From NCBI RefSeq assembly GCF_005239135.1, contig NZ_QKNX01000002.1, positions 186,001 through 250,000 on the forward strand: a stretch of 64,000 nucleotides of DNA, given 5' to 3'. Position numbers and translations under genes: made by a program. Below are positions 40,513 through 49,290 of the stretch, piece by piece. The DNA comes from Natronomonas salsuginis. Its GTDB lineage: Archaea > Halobacteriota > Halobacteria > Halobacteriales > Haloarculaceae. The notes beneath the pieces were generated by a model. The model searched no databases, was not told where the DNA came from, and saw only the letters and a program-made list of their open reading frames with translations. Position 1 is the stretch's first letter. Each line of letters begins with the position of its first letter.

Positions 40513-41064
40513 GATCGATTGTCCGGCGGTTTTCGTCGAACGGTCATTACTCTAACGGTGAGCGGGGGTTCGGCGTCCGCTGTCGCCGGTTCCGCGGATA
40601 CCAGACGAACGAGTTTGACGGAGGGACCTGAATCGGTATTTTGTGACAGAAATAATTAAATAAGATATAAACATACGAAATAAGTCATATAAATTGAGGA
40701 TTATTAAGAGCCATCCAGTTCCGTTGAAATCCACAACAGTTCGTAATTAAACGACTTAGGTATTACAAATTATATACAGTTACGACCGAGACGAGTTCAT
40801 AAATAATTGAAACAGGTGAGTAATAAAACACGACGACGAGCGTCTGGCAAAGCCTTTTAAATGTATAAATAGGCAATACGTAGAAATCGGATCGATGGCG
40901 ACGGATCGCTCACACGCGGCAGTTGCGAAGTTGAACGCCACATACCAATTTAAATGTATAAAAATATATCTTATATAAATCACGTCAGCGTGCGGCCATC
41001 GTCATTCACGCGGGTAGACGAGAGCGCAACGCACGCGGGAAGGACGAGACGACCGGCGAACCGA
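40513..41064. other. AT-rich intergenic region upstream of acs
   Basis: No gene that I can support lies here. From about 40620 to 40985 the DNA is very AT-rich, with many TATA-like runs and stop codons in all frames. A 14-bp direct repeat TTTAAATGTATAAA occurs at 40856-40869 and 40949-40962. The flanks (40513-40610 and 40985-41064) have normal composition. Both neighbouring genes are on the minus strand, so the region is downstream of nothing and upstream of acs; it may hold promoters or be a remnant of foreign DNA. Confidence 0.55.
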
Positions 41065-41904
41065 TCAGTAGTGGCTTCGCTCGACGTCCCGGACAGCCTC
41101 GATCCGCTTTTCGATCGGCGGGTGGGTCGCGAAGAGCCGTTCGAGCGCGGACCGCTCGCCGCCGAAGATGCACAGCGCGGCGACGTTGTCGCTCATGTCG
41201 GCGTCGCCCCGCTTGCCGGCGCTGGAGATCTTCTGCAGCGCCCGCGCCATCGCGTCGCCGCCGACGTGCTGGGCGGCGTCGGCGTCGGCGACGTACTCGC
41301 GGTACCGCGAGATCGCGAGCACGAACACCATCGCGACGGTCTGGACGAGGATGCTGGCGAGGTAGCCGAGGACGATGTTCCCGATGCCGCCGTCTCGCGA
41401 GAAGGCGATGGCGAAGTACGCCGCCATCCCGAGCATCGAGGCGATCGATTGCCCCATCACCATCGTGATCACGTCGCGGTTGTCGATGTGCGCGAGTTCG
41501 TGGGCGAGCACACCTTCGAGTTCGTCGTCGTTCAACAGCCGGATCAGCTCCGAGGAGACGACGACGACGCCCGCGCCGCGGCGGCCGACCGCGAACGCGT
41601 TCGGGACGCCCATGTCGGCGACCATCAGCCGGGGCTTGTCGAGGTTCATGTCGTCGGCGATCCCCTCGACGGCGCGGTGGATGCCCGGATAGCGGTCCTC
41701 GGGCATGTCCTCGGCACCGACGCTCCACAGCGCGACCTTCTTGCCGACGAGGTACTGAAAGCCGGCGAAACCGATCGTGCCCAGGAGGACGATCGGCACT
41801 CCGACGCCGAAGGCCTCGACGGCGACGATGGCCACGAGCGCGTAGAAGGCGAAGAGCACGCTCCCGACGACCGCCATTCTGGCTTTGAGTCCGACGTGTT
41901 GCAT
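41065..41904 (-). CDS. htpX: HtpX-family membrane zinc metalloprotease (M48)
   Basis: 279 residues. Two N-terminal membrane helices (residues about 10-50) precede the zinc site HELAHIDNRD with HExxH at 135-139; the third ligand Glu lies in SRYREYVADADAA. Two further hydrophobic segments sit between them. It degrades misfolded membrane proteins, with the active site on the cytoplasmic side. The end has the typical ATHPPIEKRIEAVRDVE motif. The ATG at 41904 (MQHVGLKARMAVV) is the best start. It is divergent from dapA with 270 nt between starts; that gap contains no other gene that I can support. Confidence 0.93.
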   Translation of the reverse strand: MQHVGLKARMAVVGSVLFAFYALVAIVAVEAFGVGVPIVLLGTIGFAGFQYLVGKKVALWSVGAEDMPEDRYPGIHRAVEGIADDMNLDKPRLMVADMGVPNAFAVGRRGAGVVVVSSELIRLLNDDELEGVLAHELAHIDNRDVITMVMGQSIASMLGMAAYFAIAFSRDGGIGNIVLGYLASILVQTVAMVFVLAISRYREYVADADAAQHVGGDAMARALQKISSAGKRGDADMSDNVAALCIFGGERSALERLFATHPPIEKRIEAVRDVERSHY

Positions 41905-42174
41905 GTGGCCGTTGTCAACGGGCCAGGACCTCAAATGGCTTCTGGCTCGGGGGAACTCAAAACGCCTAAGTCGCTTGCCGACGCCCGTTCGTGTGTGCGA
42001 CACCGCGTGCCCGCCAGCCAGCCCGACGCTGCCGGTGGCGAGCGCGCCGTCCCGACCGCCTTTTCGAAACCCAAACGTTCGTAGAACGGTCTGCGGCGGG
42101 CATGGCATCCTCGTCGCAGGTCGGCTCCGGACGCATCGCTTTCGACAGTTCAGCGAACCCCAACTGACACCACA

Positions 42175-43059
42175 ATGACCCACGACACATTCACCGGCGT
42201 GTTCCCCGCGATGACCACGCCGTTCGACGACGACGAGCGCATCGACCACGACACCCTCCGCGACCACGCCCAACGGCTCGAAACCGCGGGCGTCGACGGG
42301 CTCGTTCCCGTCGGCACGACCGGCGAATCGGCCACGATGACCCACGACGAGCACATCGAGGTCGTCGAGACGGTCGTCGACGCGGTCGAGGACGTCCCGG
42401 TCATCGCCGGCTCCGGATCGAACAACACCCGCGAAGCGATCGACCTCTCCGAGCGCTCCGCCGACGCCGGCGCGGACGGCTTGCTTCTCATCTCGCCGTA
42501 CTACAACAACCCCGAACCGGCCGGCATGGAACACCACTTCCGGACGATCGCCGACGCGGTCGATCTCCCACAGGTCATCTACAACGTCCCGAGCCGAACC
42601 GGACGAGACATCGCGATCGAGACGGCTGTCTCGCTGGCCTCCCACGAGAACATCGTGGGATACAAGGCTGCAAGCGGGGATCTCAACCGGATCAACGAGG
42701 TAATCGAGCGAACCAGAAGCGAAAACTTCGGCGTGCTATCGGGCGACGACGCGCTCACCCTACCGATCATCGCACAGGGTGGCACCGGCTGCATCAGCGT
42801 CTCGGCGAACGTCGAACCCGAGCGCACGGTCGCGCTGGTCGGCGCGGCCTTAGAGAACGACTTCGACCGCGCCCGAGAGCTCCAATACGAACTCGGCGAC
42901 CTCTTCCGGACGCTGTTCGTCGAGACGAACCCGATCCCGATCAACGAGGCGATGGAGATCCGGGGGATCCACTCGGCGACGATGCGGTCGCCGCTCAGCC
43001 CACTCCAGCCCGAGCACCGCGAGCGACTCGAGGCGGTCCTCGACGAGCTCGAACGATGA
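42175..43059 (+). CDS. dapA: 4-hydroxy-tetrahydrodipicolinate synthase
   Basis: 294 residues, TIM-barrel aldolase of the DapA/NAL family. It condenses pyruvate with aspartate semialdehyde in lysine synthesis. The Schiff-base Lys164 is in VGYKAASGD, the catalytic Tyr136 in QVIYNVPSRTGRD, and the substrate loop is PVGTTGESATM. The start has GVFPAMTTPFDDD as in true DapA. dapB follows and overlaps its stop (ATGA), so they form an operon. A sugar-acid aldolase is an alternative for this superfamily, but the dapB partner makes DapA secure. Confidence 0.95.
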   Translation: MTHDTFTGVFPAMTTPFDDDERIDHDTLRDHAQRLETAGVDGLVPVGTTGESATMTHDEHIEVVETVVDAVEDVPVIAGSGSNNTREAIDLSERSADAGADGLLLISPYYNNPEPAGMEHHFRTIADAVDLPQVIYNVPSRTGRDIAIETAVSLASHENIVGYKAASGDLNRINEVIERTRSENFGVLSGDDALTLPIIAQGGTGCISVSANVEPERTVALVGAALENDFDRARELQYELGDLFRTLFVETNPIPINEAMEIRGIHSATMRSPLSPLQPEHRERLEAVLDELER

Positions 43060-43796
43060 ACCTCGTCGTCATCGGCGCGACCGGCCGAACCGGCAGCGAG
43101 ATCGTCGCAGAGGCCAGTGGCCGCGGTCACGACGTGGTCGGCGTCGCCACGTCCGCAGACACCGTCGAGGACGTGCGCGTCTACCCGGACGACGAGCTCC
43201 CGCGACTCCTCGAGGACGCCGACGCGGCGATCGACTTCACCGTTCCCGCGGCGACGCGAGAACACGTCGAACGCGTCGTCGAGGCGGGCGTACCCTACGT
43301 CGTTGGGACGACGGGTTTCGGCGAGGCGGGACTCGATGCGCTTCGGGGGGCCAGCAAATCGATCCCCGTGCTCAAGGCGTCGAACTTCGCCCGCGGCGTC
43401 CAGGCGCTCCTTCGGCTGGTCGAAGCCGGCGTCGAGGCACTACCGGAGTACGACATCGAACTCACGGAAACCCACCACAGTGGGAAGCGAGACGCTCCGA
43501 GCGGTACCGCGAACACGATCCTCGACGTCGTCGATTCGGCGGCTCGCTCGAAACTGGATCGGACCCACGGCCGGGAGGGTGAGCACAAACGCGAGAAATC
43601 GGAGGTCGGTGTCCACGTCCGACGCGCCGGCACCGTCCGAGGCGAGCACGAACTCCTCCTGGCGGGAAACGACGAGGTCCTGACGCTGACCCACCGCGCC
43701 GAATCCAGACGCGTGTTCGCCGCGGGTGCCGTCGACGCGGCCGAGTGGCTCGCCGACGCGGACGCCGGTTGGTACGCGTTCGGCGACGTGCTGTGA
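43056..43796 (+). CDS. dapB: 4-hydroxy-tetrahydrodipicolinate reductase
   Basis: 246 residues. The Rossmann start VVIGATGRTGSEIV binds NAD(P)H; the mid-part has DFTVPAATREHVE and VGTTGF; the substrate domain has ETHHSGKRDAPSGTA, which contains the catalytic His-His and the Lys/Ser/Thr that hold the dicarboxylate. It reduces the DapA product. It overlaps dapA by 4 nt. The usual haloarchaeal partners (dapD, lysA, dapF, dapE) do not follow; the next gene is on the other strand, so the lysine genes are split in this genome or elsewhere. Confidence 0.95.
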   Translation: MNLVVIGATGRTGSEIVAEASGRGHDVVGVATSADTVEDVRVYPDDELPRLLEDADAAIDFTVPAATREHVERVVEAGVPYVVGTTGFGEAGLDALRGASKSIPVLKASNFARGVQALLRLVEAGVEALPEYDIELTETHHSGKRDAPSGTANTILDVVDSAARSKLDRTHGREGEHKREKSEVGVHVRRAGTVRGEHELLLAGNDEVLTLTHRAESRRVFAAGAVDAAEWLADADAGWYAFGDVL

Positions 43797-43811
43797 ACCC
43801 GGCGGCGGCGA

Positions 43812-45569
43812 TCACTCGGTCGGATTGACGAACTCGACGCCGGTGATCGAAAACCGGGCGCCGCCGTCGACACCGTGCGTCACCGCGATGTCCCACCCGT
43901 GGGCGTCGGCGATCTGCTGTACGATCCGGAGTCCGAACCCCGTCCCCTCCTCGAACGTCGAGTAGCCCGCTTCAAACACTCGCTCGCGCTCATCTACCGG
44001 GATTCCTGGCCCGTCGTCCTCGACGTAGAATCCATCGTCGAGGTCGCCAACGATGACCGACACGGCTGGTCCACCGTGGTCGACGGCGTTTCGGAGAAGG
44101 TTTTCGAGCAGTTGCTGGAGGCGGCCGCGGTCGGCCCGAACCATCCCGTCGAACGCCGCCTCGACGGTCGCCTCTGCCGTCTCGACGTTCTGCCAACATC
44201 TGTCCGCGAGCGTCGCGATGTCGACCGGTTCCGTCTCGTCGATTCGGTCGCCTTGCCGAGCCAGCGTGAGCAAGTCCGCGATCAACTCGCCCATCCGATC
44301 GAGCGCGTGGTCGACGTCGTCGAGGTGGCTGCTGTCACACTCCTCGCGAGCGAGTTCCAGCCGCCCCGCTGCCACGCTCAGCGGGCTCCGGAGATCGTGG
44401 GAGACGACGCTCGCGAACTCGTCGAGCCGATCGCGCTCGTGTTGGAGTTCGCGCTCGCGCTCCGTTCGCTCGGTGATGTCCCGAAGGACGCCGGCGGTTC
44501 CCCGAAACTCGCCGTCGTCGTCGGGTAACAGCGCCATGTGATTCTCCGTCGGGACGCGCCGTCCGTTCGCGGTGATTCGGGTGAGTTCCCACGTCGTCGC
44601 CCGTCGATCGTCGTCCCACAGCAGTCCTCGGATGACCGACTGACCGCGTTCGAGATCCTCGTCCGACACCACCCTCGAGACGTGTTCACCGACGATCTCC
44701 GAGCGCTGATAGCCGGTTTCGGCGACGAACGCGTCGTTGACGAACGTGTAGCACCCTTCGGCGTCCAGCGCGTAGATCGGATCGCCGAGCGCCTCGATGA
44801 TCGTCTCGTAGCGTTCGCGCTCGCGCTCGCGCGCTCTCCGCTCGGTGAGATCACGCCCGGTGCAGACGTACTCGCCGTGGACGGTCGTCGCGATGGTGTG
44901 GGACTTCGTGAACGTAGCGCCGTCGGCGCGGAGCCCGGTCGTCGTCCCACTCCAGCGCCCGCGTCGTTCGACCTCCGGGAAGATCACGTCGTTGAGTTCG
45001 GGGATCTGCTCCTCGTGATACACTTCCTCCCAGTGCTTGCCGACCATCTCCTCGGGATCGTAGTCGTGGATATCGGCGTAGGCCCGATTCACGTAGATGA
45101 AATGGCCGGACTCGTCGAGGATGCTGATTCCCTCCTGGACGGTTTCGATGGCATCGAGGTGGCGTTGGCGCTCGCGCTGGGCGCGCGCCTTCTCGACGGC
45201 GATCCGGATCCGATTCGCCAGGACGGTGTACTGTTCGGCGCCGCCCTCCTTCTGGAGGTACCCGGTGACGCCCGCCGAGATGGCGTCGCTCGCTATCTCC
45301 TCGGAGCCCTTGCCGGTAAAGAGGATAAACGGGAGGTCGGGATAGTCCTCGCGAACGGTTTCGAGAAACTCGATGCCGTCGTGTTCGCCCATGTCGTGGT
45401 CGGACACCACGCAGTCGACGCGGCTCTCGGCGAGATACGCGAGCCCTTCGTCGGCGCTCCTGGCCGTCTCGACGCTGAACTGATCGTTTTTTCGTTCGAG
45501 AAACGTCGCCGTCATCTCGGCGAAATCGAGCATGTCGTCGACGTGGAGTATCCGAACGGGCTCCGTCAT
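43812..45569 (-). CDS. Hybrid sensor: receiver-PAS-PAS-histidine kinase
   Basis: 585 residues. Residues 1-125 are a response-regulator receiver with phospho-acceptor Asp57 in VVSDHDM and the Lys in FTGKGSEE. Two PAS domains follow (about 140-260, ILDESGHFIYVNRAYADI, and about 265-385, ALDAEGCYTFVNDAF). Then comes the kinase: H-box FASVVSHDLRSPLSV, N-box LLENLLRNAVDHGG, and the G boxes DDGPGIP and GTGFGLRIVQQ. No membrane segment is present, so it is a cytosolic sensor, perhaps of redox or light, as in the bat-like haloarchaeal kinases. The ATG at 45569 has a TATA-like box at the right distance. The cognate output is unknown. Confidence 0.93.
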   Translation of the reverse strand: MTEPVRILHVDDMLDFAEMTATFLERKNDQFSVETARSADEGLAYLAESRVDCVVSDHDMGEHDGIEFLETVREDYPDLPFILFTGKGSEEIASDAISAGVTGYLQKEGGAEQYTVLANRIRIAVEKARAQRERQRHLDAIETVQEGISILDESGHFIYVNRAYADIHDYDPEEMVGKHWEEVYHEEQIPELNDVIFPEVERRGRWSGTTTGLRADGATFTKSHTIATTVHGEYVCTGRDLTERRARERERERYETIIEALGDPIYALDAEGCYTFVNDAFVAETGYQRSEIVGEHVSRVVSDEDLERGQSVIRGLLWDDDRRATTWELTRITANGRRVPTENHMALLPDDDGEFRGTAGVLRDITERTERERELQHERDRLDEFASVVSHDLRSPLSVAAGRLELAREECDSSHLDDVDHALDRMGELIADLLTLARQGDRIDETEPVDIATLADRCWQNVETAEATVEAAFDGMVRADRGRLQQLLENLLRNAVDHGGPAVSVIVGDLDDGFYVEDDGPGIPVDERERVFEAGYSTFEEGTGFGLRIVQQIADAHGWDIAVTHGVDGGARFSITGVEFVNPTE

Positions 45570-45592
45570 TGTCAGATAACGTCTCTTCGGAA

Positions 45593-45599
45593 GTATAAC
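45593..45599 (-). promoter_or_regulatory. TATA-like element of the hybrid kinase gene
   Basis: GTATAAC (GTTATAC on the coding strand) lies 24-30 nt upstream of the kinase ATG. Confidence 0.5.
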
Positions 45600-45649
45600 C
45601 GTTCTGGCGTGGATTGAAACCGGAGTAGATCCGAAGGCGTGCGCTCGGC

Positions 45650-46423
45650 TCAGAGGTCGTCGACTTCGTAGGCGAGCCCCGCGTCCCGAAGCGCGTCGGT
45701 GACGCGACCCGCGAGATCCGTCGTGGCGACGACGACCACGTCCAGTCCGCGACCCGCCGCGTCGGCGGCGACCTCGCCTGCGGCGAACGTGACGTCGGGG
45801 GTGGCGTCGGACGCTCTGAGTACCGCGACCGCTTCGACGCCAGCGGCGGCGACCACGTCGGCCGCACGGGCGGCCTCGGCCAGCGTCTTCGAGCCGTGGG
45901 GGGAACCCGAGCGGATCGGTGCGACCTGAAAGACGGTCACCTCGCCGGGATCGAGATCGATGATGCCGGCGAACCCGGTGACGCCGACGACGGCCCCCGC
46001 CTCCGCGTCGGTGGTCGCCACGCCGGTCGCCGGTCCGCCGCCGCCGGGCGTGGCGTGGAGCAAGCCGTCCTCGATCGACAGCGAGACCGTGTCGCCGGCC
46101 TCGATACCGGCAGTCGCGAAGGCGGCGTCCTCCTGCATACTGCCGAGGACGTCCTCGGTGACGTGATCGGCGAACCGGCGCACGTCGGAGGCCTGCTGGA
46201 ACAGCCAATCGACTCCCTGCTTTGTCACCCGGTACCGCGAGCGCGCCTCCTTGTCGACGAAGTCCTCGTCGACGAGTTCGCGGATGTACTCCGAGACCGC
46301 CTGGCTCGTCACGCCGACCGCCTCGGCGATCTCCCCTTGGTTCACCGCCGGCTGCCGTTCGGCGATCTCGACGAGCACGCGGAACTTCGTCGCGGACCGC
46401 TTGTTGTCGAGGACGTCGACCAT
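45650..46423 (-). CDS. HTH transcriptional regulator, haloarchaeal (MarR-like N-terminus, uncharacterised C-terminus)
   Basis: 257 residues. The N-terminal 75 residues are a winged helix (ATKFRVLVEIAERQPAVNQGEIAEAVGVTSQAVSEY and RYRVTKQGVDWLFQQ, quoted in parts), similar to the DUF7839 group. The C-terminal part is glycine/alanine-rich with repeated beta segments (AGAVVGVTGFAGIIDLDPGEVTVFQVAPIRSG) and no known ligand motif. It is likely a sequence-specific regulator sensing an unknown signal. It is divergent from a phosphoesterase gene, 109 nt between starts, with a palindromic TATA box at 46444-46453. Confidence 0.8.
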   Translation of the reverse strand: MVDVLDNKRSATKFRVLVEIAERQPAVNQGEIAEAVGVTSQAVSEYIRELVDEDFVDKEARSRYRVTKQGVDWLFQQASDVRRFADHVTEDVLGSMQEDAAFATAGIEAGDTVSLSIEDGLLHATPGGGGPATGVATTDAEAGAVVGVTGFAGIIDLDPGEVTVFQVAPIRSGSPHGSKTLAEAARAADVVAAAGVEAVAVLRASDATPDVTFAAGEVAADAAGRGLDVVVVATTDLAGRVTDALRDAGLAYEVDDL

Positions 46424-46443
46424 ACCACCACGTCGGGTCGGTC

Positions 46444-46453
46444 GTTTATAAAC
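46444..46453 (-). promoter_or_regulatory. Palindromic TATA box GTTTATAAAC
   Basis: It is centred 25 nt upstream of the regulator ATG (46423) on the minus strand, as expected for a leaderless transcript. Being a palindrome it could also serve as an operator for the regulator. Confidence 0.55.
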
Positions 46454-46532
46454 ACCCGCGACTCGACCGCCGGTGGGCGGGTCGGGAGAGCGATCCCATC
46501 AGCGCTTTGTCCGCGGCGACCGATCGGCCGGT

Positions 46533-47243
46533 ATGGAGTTCGATCCCCGCGATCGAGCGGTCTACCTCCCAGAGACGGGGACGCTCGTCTGTGCGGACCT
46601 CCACGTCGGGCGGGACGCGACCTCGGACGTCGAGTTCCGCGTCGGCGAACACGAGGACCTCACGGAGCGATTCGAGGCTCTCCTCGACCGATACGACCCG
46701 GCGGAGGTGGTCGTCGCCGGGGACCTCTTGCACTCGTTCGATCGGATTCCGACGGGGGCGACGGCGACGGTCCGCGCGCTCGCCGGGATCGCGGCGGATT
46801 CGGGCTGTCGGATGGTCGTGACGCCCGGCAATCACGACACGATGCTCGAAGAGCTGTGGGACGGTCAGATCGAAACCGAGTGCGCCGTCGGCGAGGAGGC
46901 GGACGCGGACGACAGTTCGGTCGTCGTCACGCACGGGCACGTCGAACCCGAGAGCGATGCCGCGTGGTACGTCGTCGGACACGACCACCCGACGATCGAG
47001 ATCGAGGGCGTCCGTCGGCCCTGTTACCTGTACGGTCCCGACCAGTACGACGGGTCGGGTGTGTTGATGCTCCCGTCGTTTAGTCGTCTTCCCGCTGGAA
47101 TCCGCGTGAACGGGCTGTCAGCGTCGGAGTTCCAGTCGCCGCTCGTCACCGACGTCGGCTCGCTCCGCCCGATCGTCCACGACGCCGACGGCGACGGGGT
47201 TCACGAGTTTCCGCCGCTGCGACAGCTTCGGCGGTTCTTGTGA
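46533..47243 (+). CDS. Metallophosphoesterase, SbcD-like archaeal family
   Basis: 236 residues of the calcineurin-like phosphoesterase fold. All metal motifs are present in order: CADLHVG (DxH), VVAGDLLHSF (GD), TPGNHDTM (GNHD), VVTHGHVEP (H) and VVGHDHP (GHxH). This compact single-domain type, annotated as SbcD-related in archaea, is often linked to DNA-repair helicases elsewhere; none is adjacent here. It presumably hydrolyses a phosphodiester in nucleic acid or a nucleotide. The ATG at 46533 gives MEFDPRDRAVYLPE; the in-frame extension upstream lacks similarity. Confidence 0.9.
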   Translation: MEFDPRDRAVYLPETGTLVCADLHVGRDATSDVEFRVGEHEDLTERFEALLDRYDPAEVVVAGDLLHSFDRIPTGATATVRALAGIAADSGCRMVVTPGNHDTMLEELWDGQIETECAVGEEADADDSSVVVTHGHVEPESDAAWYVVGHDHPTIEIEGVRRPCYLYGPDQYDGSGVLMLPSFSRLPAGIRVNGLSASEFQSPLVTDVGSLRPIVHDADGDGVHEFPPLRQLRRFL

Positions 47244-47322
47244 ACGGGGCGCACCGTCTCGTCCACCCGGTAACACCGATGTCAGGGCGAACTCAAGTGC
47301 CCCAAGCTCCTACTAGCTGGTA

Positions 47323-48306
47323 ATGGCACCCTCACCACCACCGACCCCCGGCATTCACCACGTGACGTGCATCGCGAGCGATCCCCAACGAAATCTCGAC
47401 TTCTGGGTGGAGACGCTCGGGCTCCGGCTCGCGAAGCGATCGATCAACCAGGACGACCCAAGCACCTACCACTTCTTCTTCACGGACGCGGAGGGTAACC
47501 CGGGAACGAGCATGACGTTCTTCCCGTGGGGAGACATCTCTCAGGGGAAAGTCGGCTCCGGACAGGTCGCCCGGACGGCGTTCCGCGTCCCCGAGGGGAG
47601 CCTCGACTTCTGGGAAGCGCGCTTCGACGAGTACGGCGTCGCGTACGGCGACCGCGTCGAGCGGTTCGGGGAAACGGTCCTTCTCTTCGAGGACCCCGAC
47701 GGCCTCCCCGTCGAGCTGGTCGAAGTCGAGATTCCTGACGACGACCCGACCATCCCGTGGACGGAGTTTATCGCCGAGGACGCGGCGATCCGGGGGTTCC
47801 ACTCGGTGACGCTGTGGCTCGCCGACCCCGAACCGACGGAGGGGCTGCTGGAGACGATGGGCTTCGAAGCGCAGGGCACCGAGGAGTCGCCCGGCGACAC
47901 CCCCGGCGACGAGCGGACGCGGTTCGCGGCCGAGGGGCCCGTCGGGAAGTACGTCGACGTACTCCCGACCATCGAGGGCGGCCGACAGGGCGCGGGGATG
48001 GTCCACCACGTCGCCTTCCAGACGCCGACCGACGAGGAGCAGCTGGCGATGCGCAAGGCCGCCCAGTCGGCCGGACTGCGCCCGACCGATCAGATCGATC
48101 GACACTGGTTCCGGTCCGTCTACTTCCGCGAGTTCGGCGGCGTGCTGTTCGAGCTCGCCACGAACGTCCCCGGATACGACAGCGACGAGCCGCTCGACGA
48201 ACTCGGCGAGCAGCTCGTCCTCCCGGGGAAGTTCGAGGGCCGCCGCGAGGAGATCGAACGGGGGCTGGCGGATGTGACCGTGCCGCGCGCCGACGCGGAC
48301 GACTGA
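47323..48306 (+). CDS. Ring-cleaving dioxygenase-like VOC family protein (MhqO-like)
   Basis: 327 residues with four VOC beta-alpha-beta modules in two halves. Metal ligands are visible as the His in GIHHVTCIA near the start, the His in MVHHVAFQT in the second half, and the Glu in VLFELATNVPGY. This arrangement matches type I extradiol or hydroquinone-cleaving dioxygenases of the MhqO group, which act on catechols or hydroquinones with Fe(II). Substrate is unknown. It stands alone, 79 nt after the phosphoesterase, and is convergent with the dehydrogenase gene. Annotations as glyoxalase would be generic. Confidence 0.88.
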   Translation: MAPSPPPTPGIHHVTCIASDPQRNLDFWVETLGLRLAKRSINQDDPSTYHFFFTDAEGNPGTSMTFFPWGDISQGKVGSGQVARTAFRVPEGSLDFWEARFDEYGVAYGDRVERFGETVLLFEDPDGLPVELVEVEIPDDDPTIPWTEFIAEDAAIRGFHSVTLWLADPEPTEGLLETMGFEAQGTEESPGDTPGDERTRFAAEGPVGKYVDVLPTIEGGRQGAGMVHHVAFQTPTDEEQLAMRKAAQSAGLRPTDQIDRHWFRSVYFREFGGVLFELATNVPGYDSDEPLDELGEQLVLPGKFEGRREEIERGLADVTVPRADADD

Positions 48307-48319
48307 ACGGGGACGGCGG

Positions 48320-49231
48320 CTACTCGCTGATCCTCGCTTCCGAGCCCGACAGCATCTCGTATACCTGCATGACGCCGGAGTTGTCGTCTCTGCCCATCCC
48401 GTTCTGTACCATCGTCTTGTAGAGTTCGTGAATCAGCGCCGTCTGCGGCATCGGCGAGCCGAACGCCTCGCCCGCGTCGGTGGCGATCCGGAGGTCCTTG
48501 TACTGGTACTCGGCGAAGAATCCGGGATCGAAGTCGCCGCGGATCATGCTTGGCGCGCGGTTGTCGAGCGCCCAACAGCCCGCCGCACCGCCACTGATCG
48601 CGTCGACGACGGCGTCGAGATCGGCCCCCGCGTTGTCGGCGAAGACGAGCGCCTCGCTGACCGCGGCCATCTGCGCGGAGACGACGATCTGGTTGCACGC
48701 CTTCGTCGTCTGGCCGGCACCGCTTGGGCCGCAGTGCGTCACCGTCTCGCCCATCACCTCGAGCACGTCCCGTTGTGCGTCGAGGGCGTCCTCCGGGCCG
48801 CCGACCATGATCGAGAGCGTCCCCTCGATCGCGCCGACCTCCCCGCCCGAGATCGGCGCGTCGAGCATCGCAACGCCCTCCTCTGCGAGGCAATCGGCGA
48901 CCGATTCGGCGGTCGTCGGCGAGATCGTCGAGTGGTCGATAACCGTCATACCGTCGGCTACGCCATCGATCACGGGGCTCTGCTCGGATCCCTCGCCGAG
49001 GACGACGTTTTCCACATCTGGCGAATCGGGGAGACACAGGAGAACGACGTCGCTTTTCTCGGCAAGTTGGGCGGGCGAGCCGCCGTCCTCGCCGCCGTAC
49101 TCGACGAGCTCCGCGGTGGGGTCATCCGAGCGGTTGTGACCGACGACGCGGTATCCCGCGTCGAGCAGGTTCTTCGCCATCGGGAGGCCCATGATTCCGA
49201 GTCCGACGAACCCGACTGTTTTGTCCGGCAT
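48320..49231 (-). CDS. NAD(P)-dependent beta-hydroxyacid dehydrogenase (3-hydroxyisobutyrate/tartronate semialdehyde type)
   Basis: 303 residues. The dinucleotide motif GFVGLGIMGLPMAKNLL begins the protein, then VLLCLPDSPDV, DAPISGGEVGAIEGTLSIMVGG (substrate-binding), and the catalytic Lys in GPSGAGQTTKACNQIV. The C-terminal helical domain with FAEYQYKDLRIATDAGEAFG completes the family pattern. It oxidises 3-hydroxyisobutyrate (valine breakdown) or reduces tartronate semialdehyde; the motif does not separate these. The ATG at 49231 fits. It follows the FAD oxidoreductase gene on the same strand by 59 nt. Confidence 0.92.
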   Translation of the reverse strand: MPDKTVGFVGLGIMGLPMAKNLLDAGYRVVGHNRSDDPTAELVEYGGEDGGSPAQLAEKSDVVLLCLPDSPDVENVVLGEGSEQSPVIDGVADGMTVIDHSTISPTTAESVADCLAEEGVAMLDAPISGGEVGAIEGTLSIMVGGPEDALDAQRDVLEVMGETVTHCGPSGAGQTTKACNQIVVSAQMAAVSEALVFADNAGADLDAVVDAISGGAAGCWALDNRAPSMIRGDFDPGFFAEYQYKDLRIATDAGEAFGSPMPQTALIHELYKTMVQNGMGRDDNSGVMQVYEMLSGSEARISE

Positions 49232-49290
49232 GACTGATACCTGCCGCCGAGTCGGGAATAAATCTATGCCCGCGGGCGGGCCGTTCGGCG

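Noticed and set aside
40780-40983. 67-codon minus-strand open frame in the AT-rich gap
   Set aside because: The residue composition simply follows the AT-rich DNA; there is no start context and no recognisable domain.
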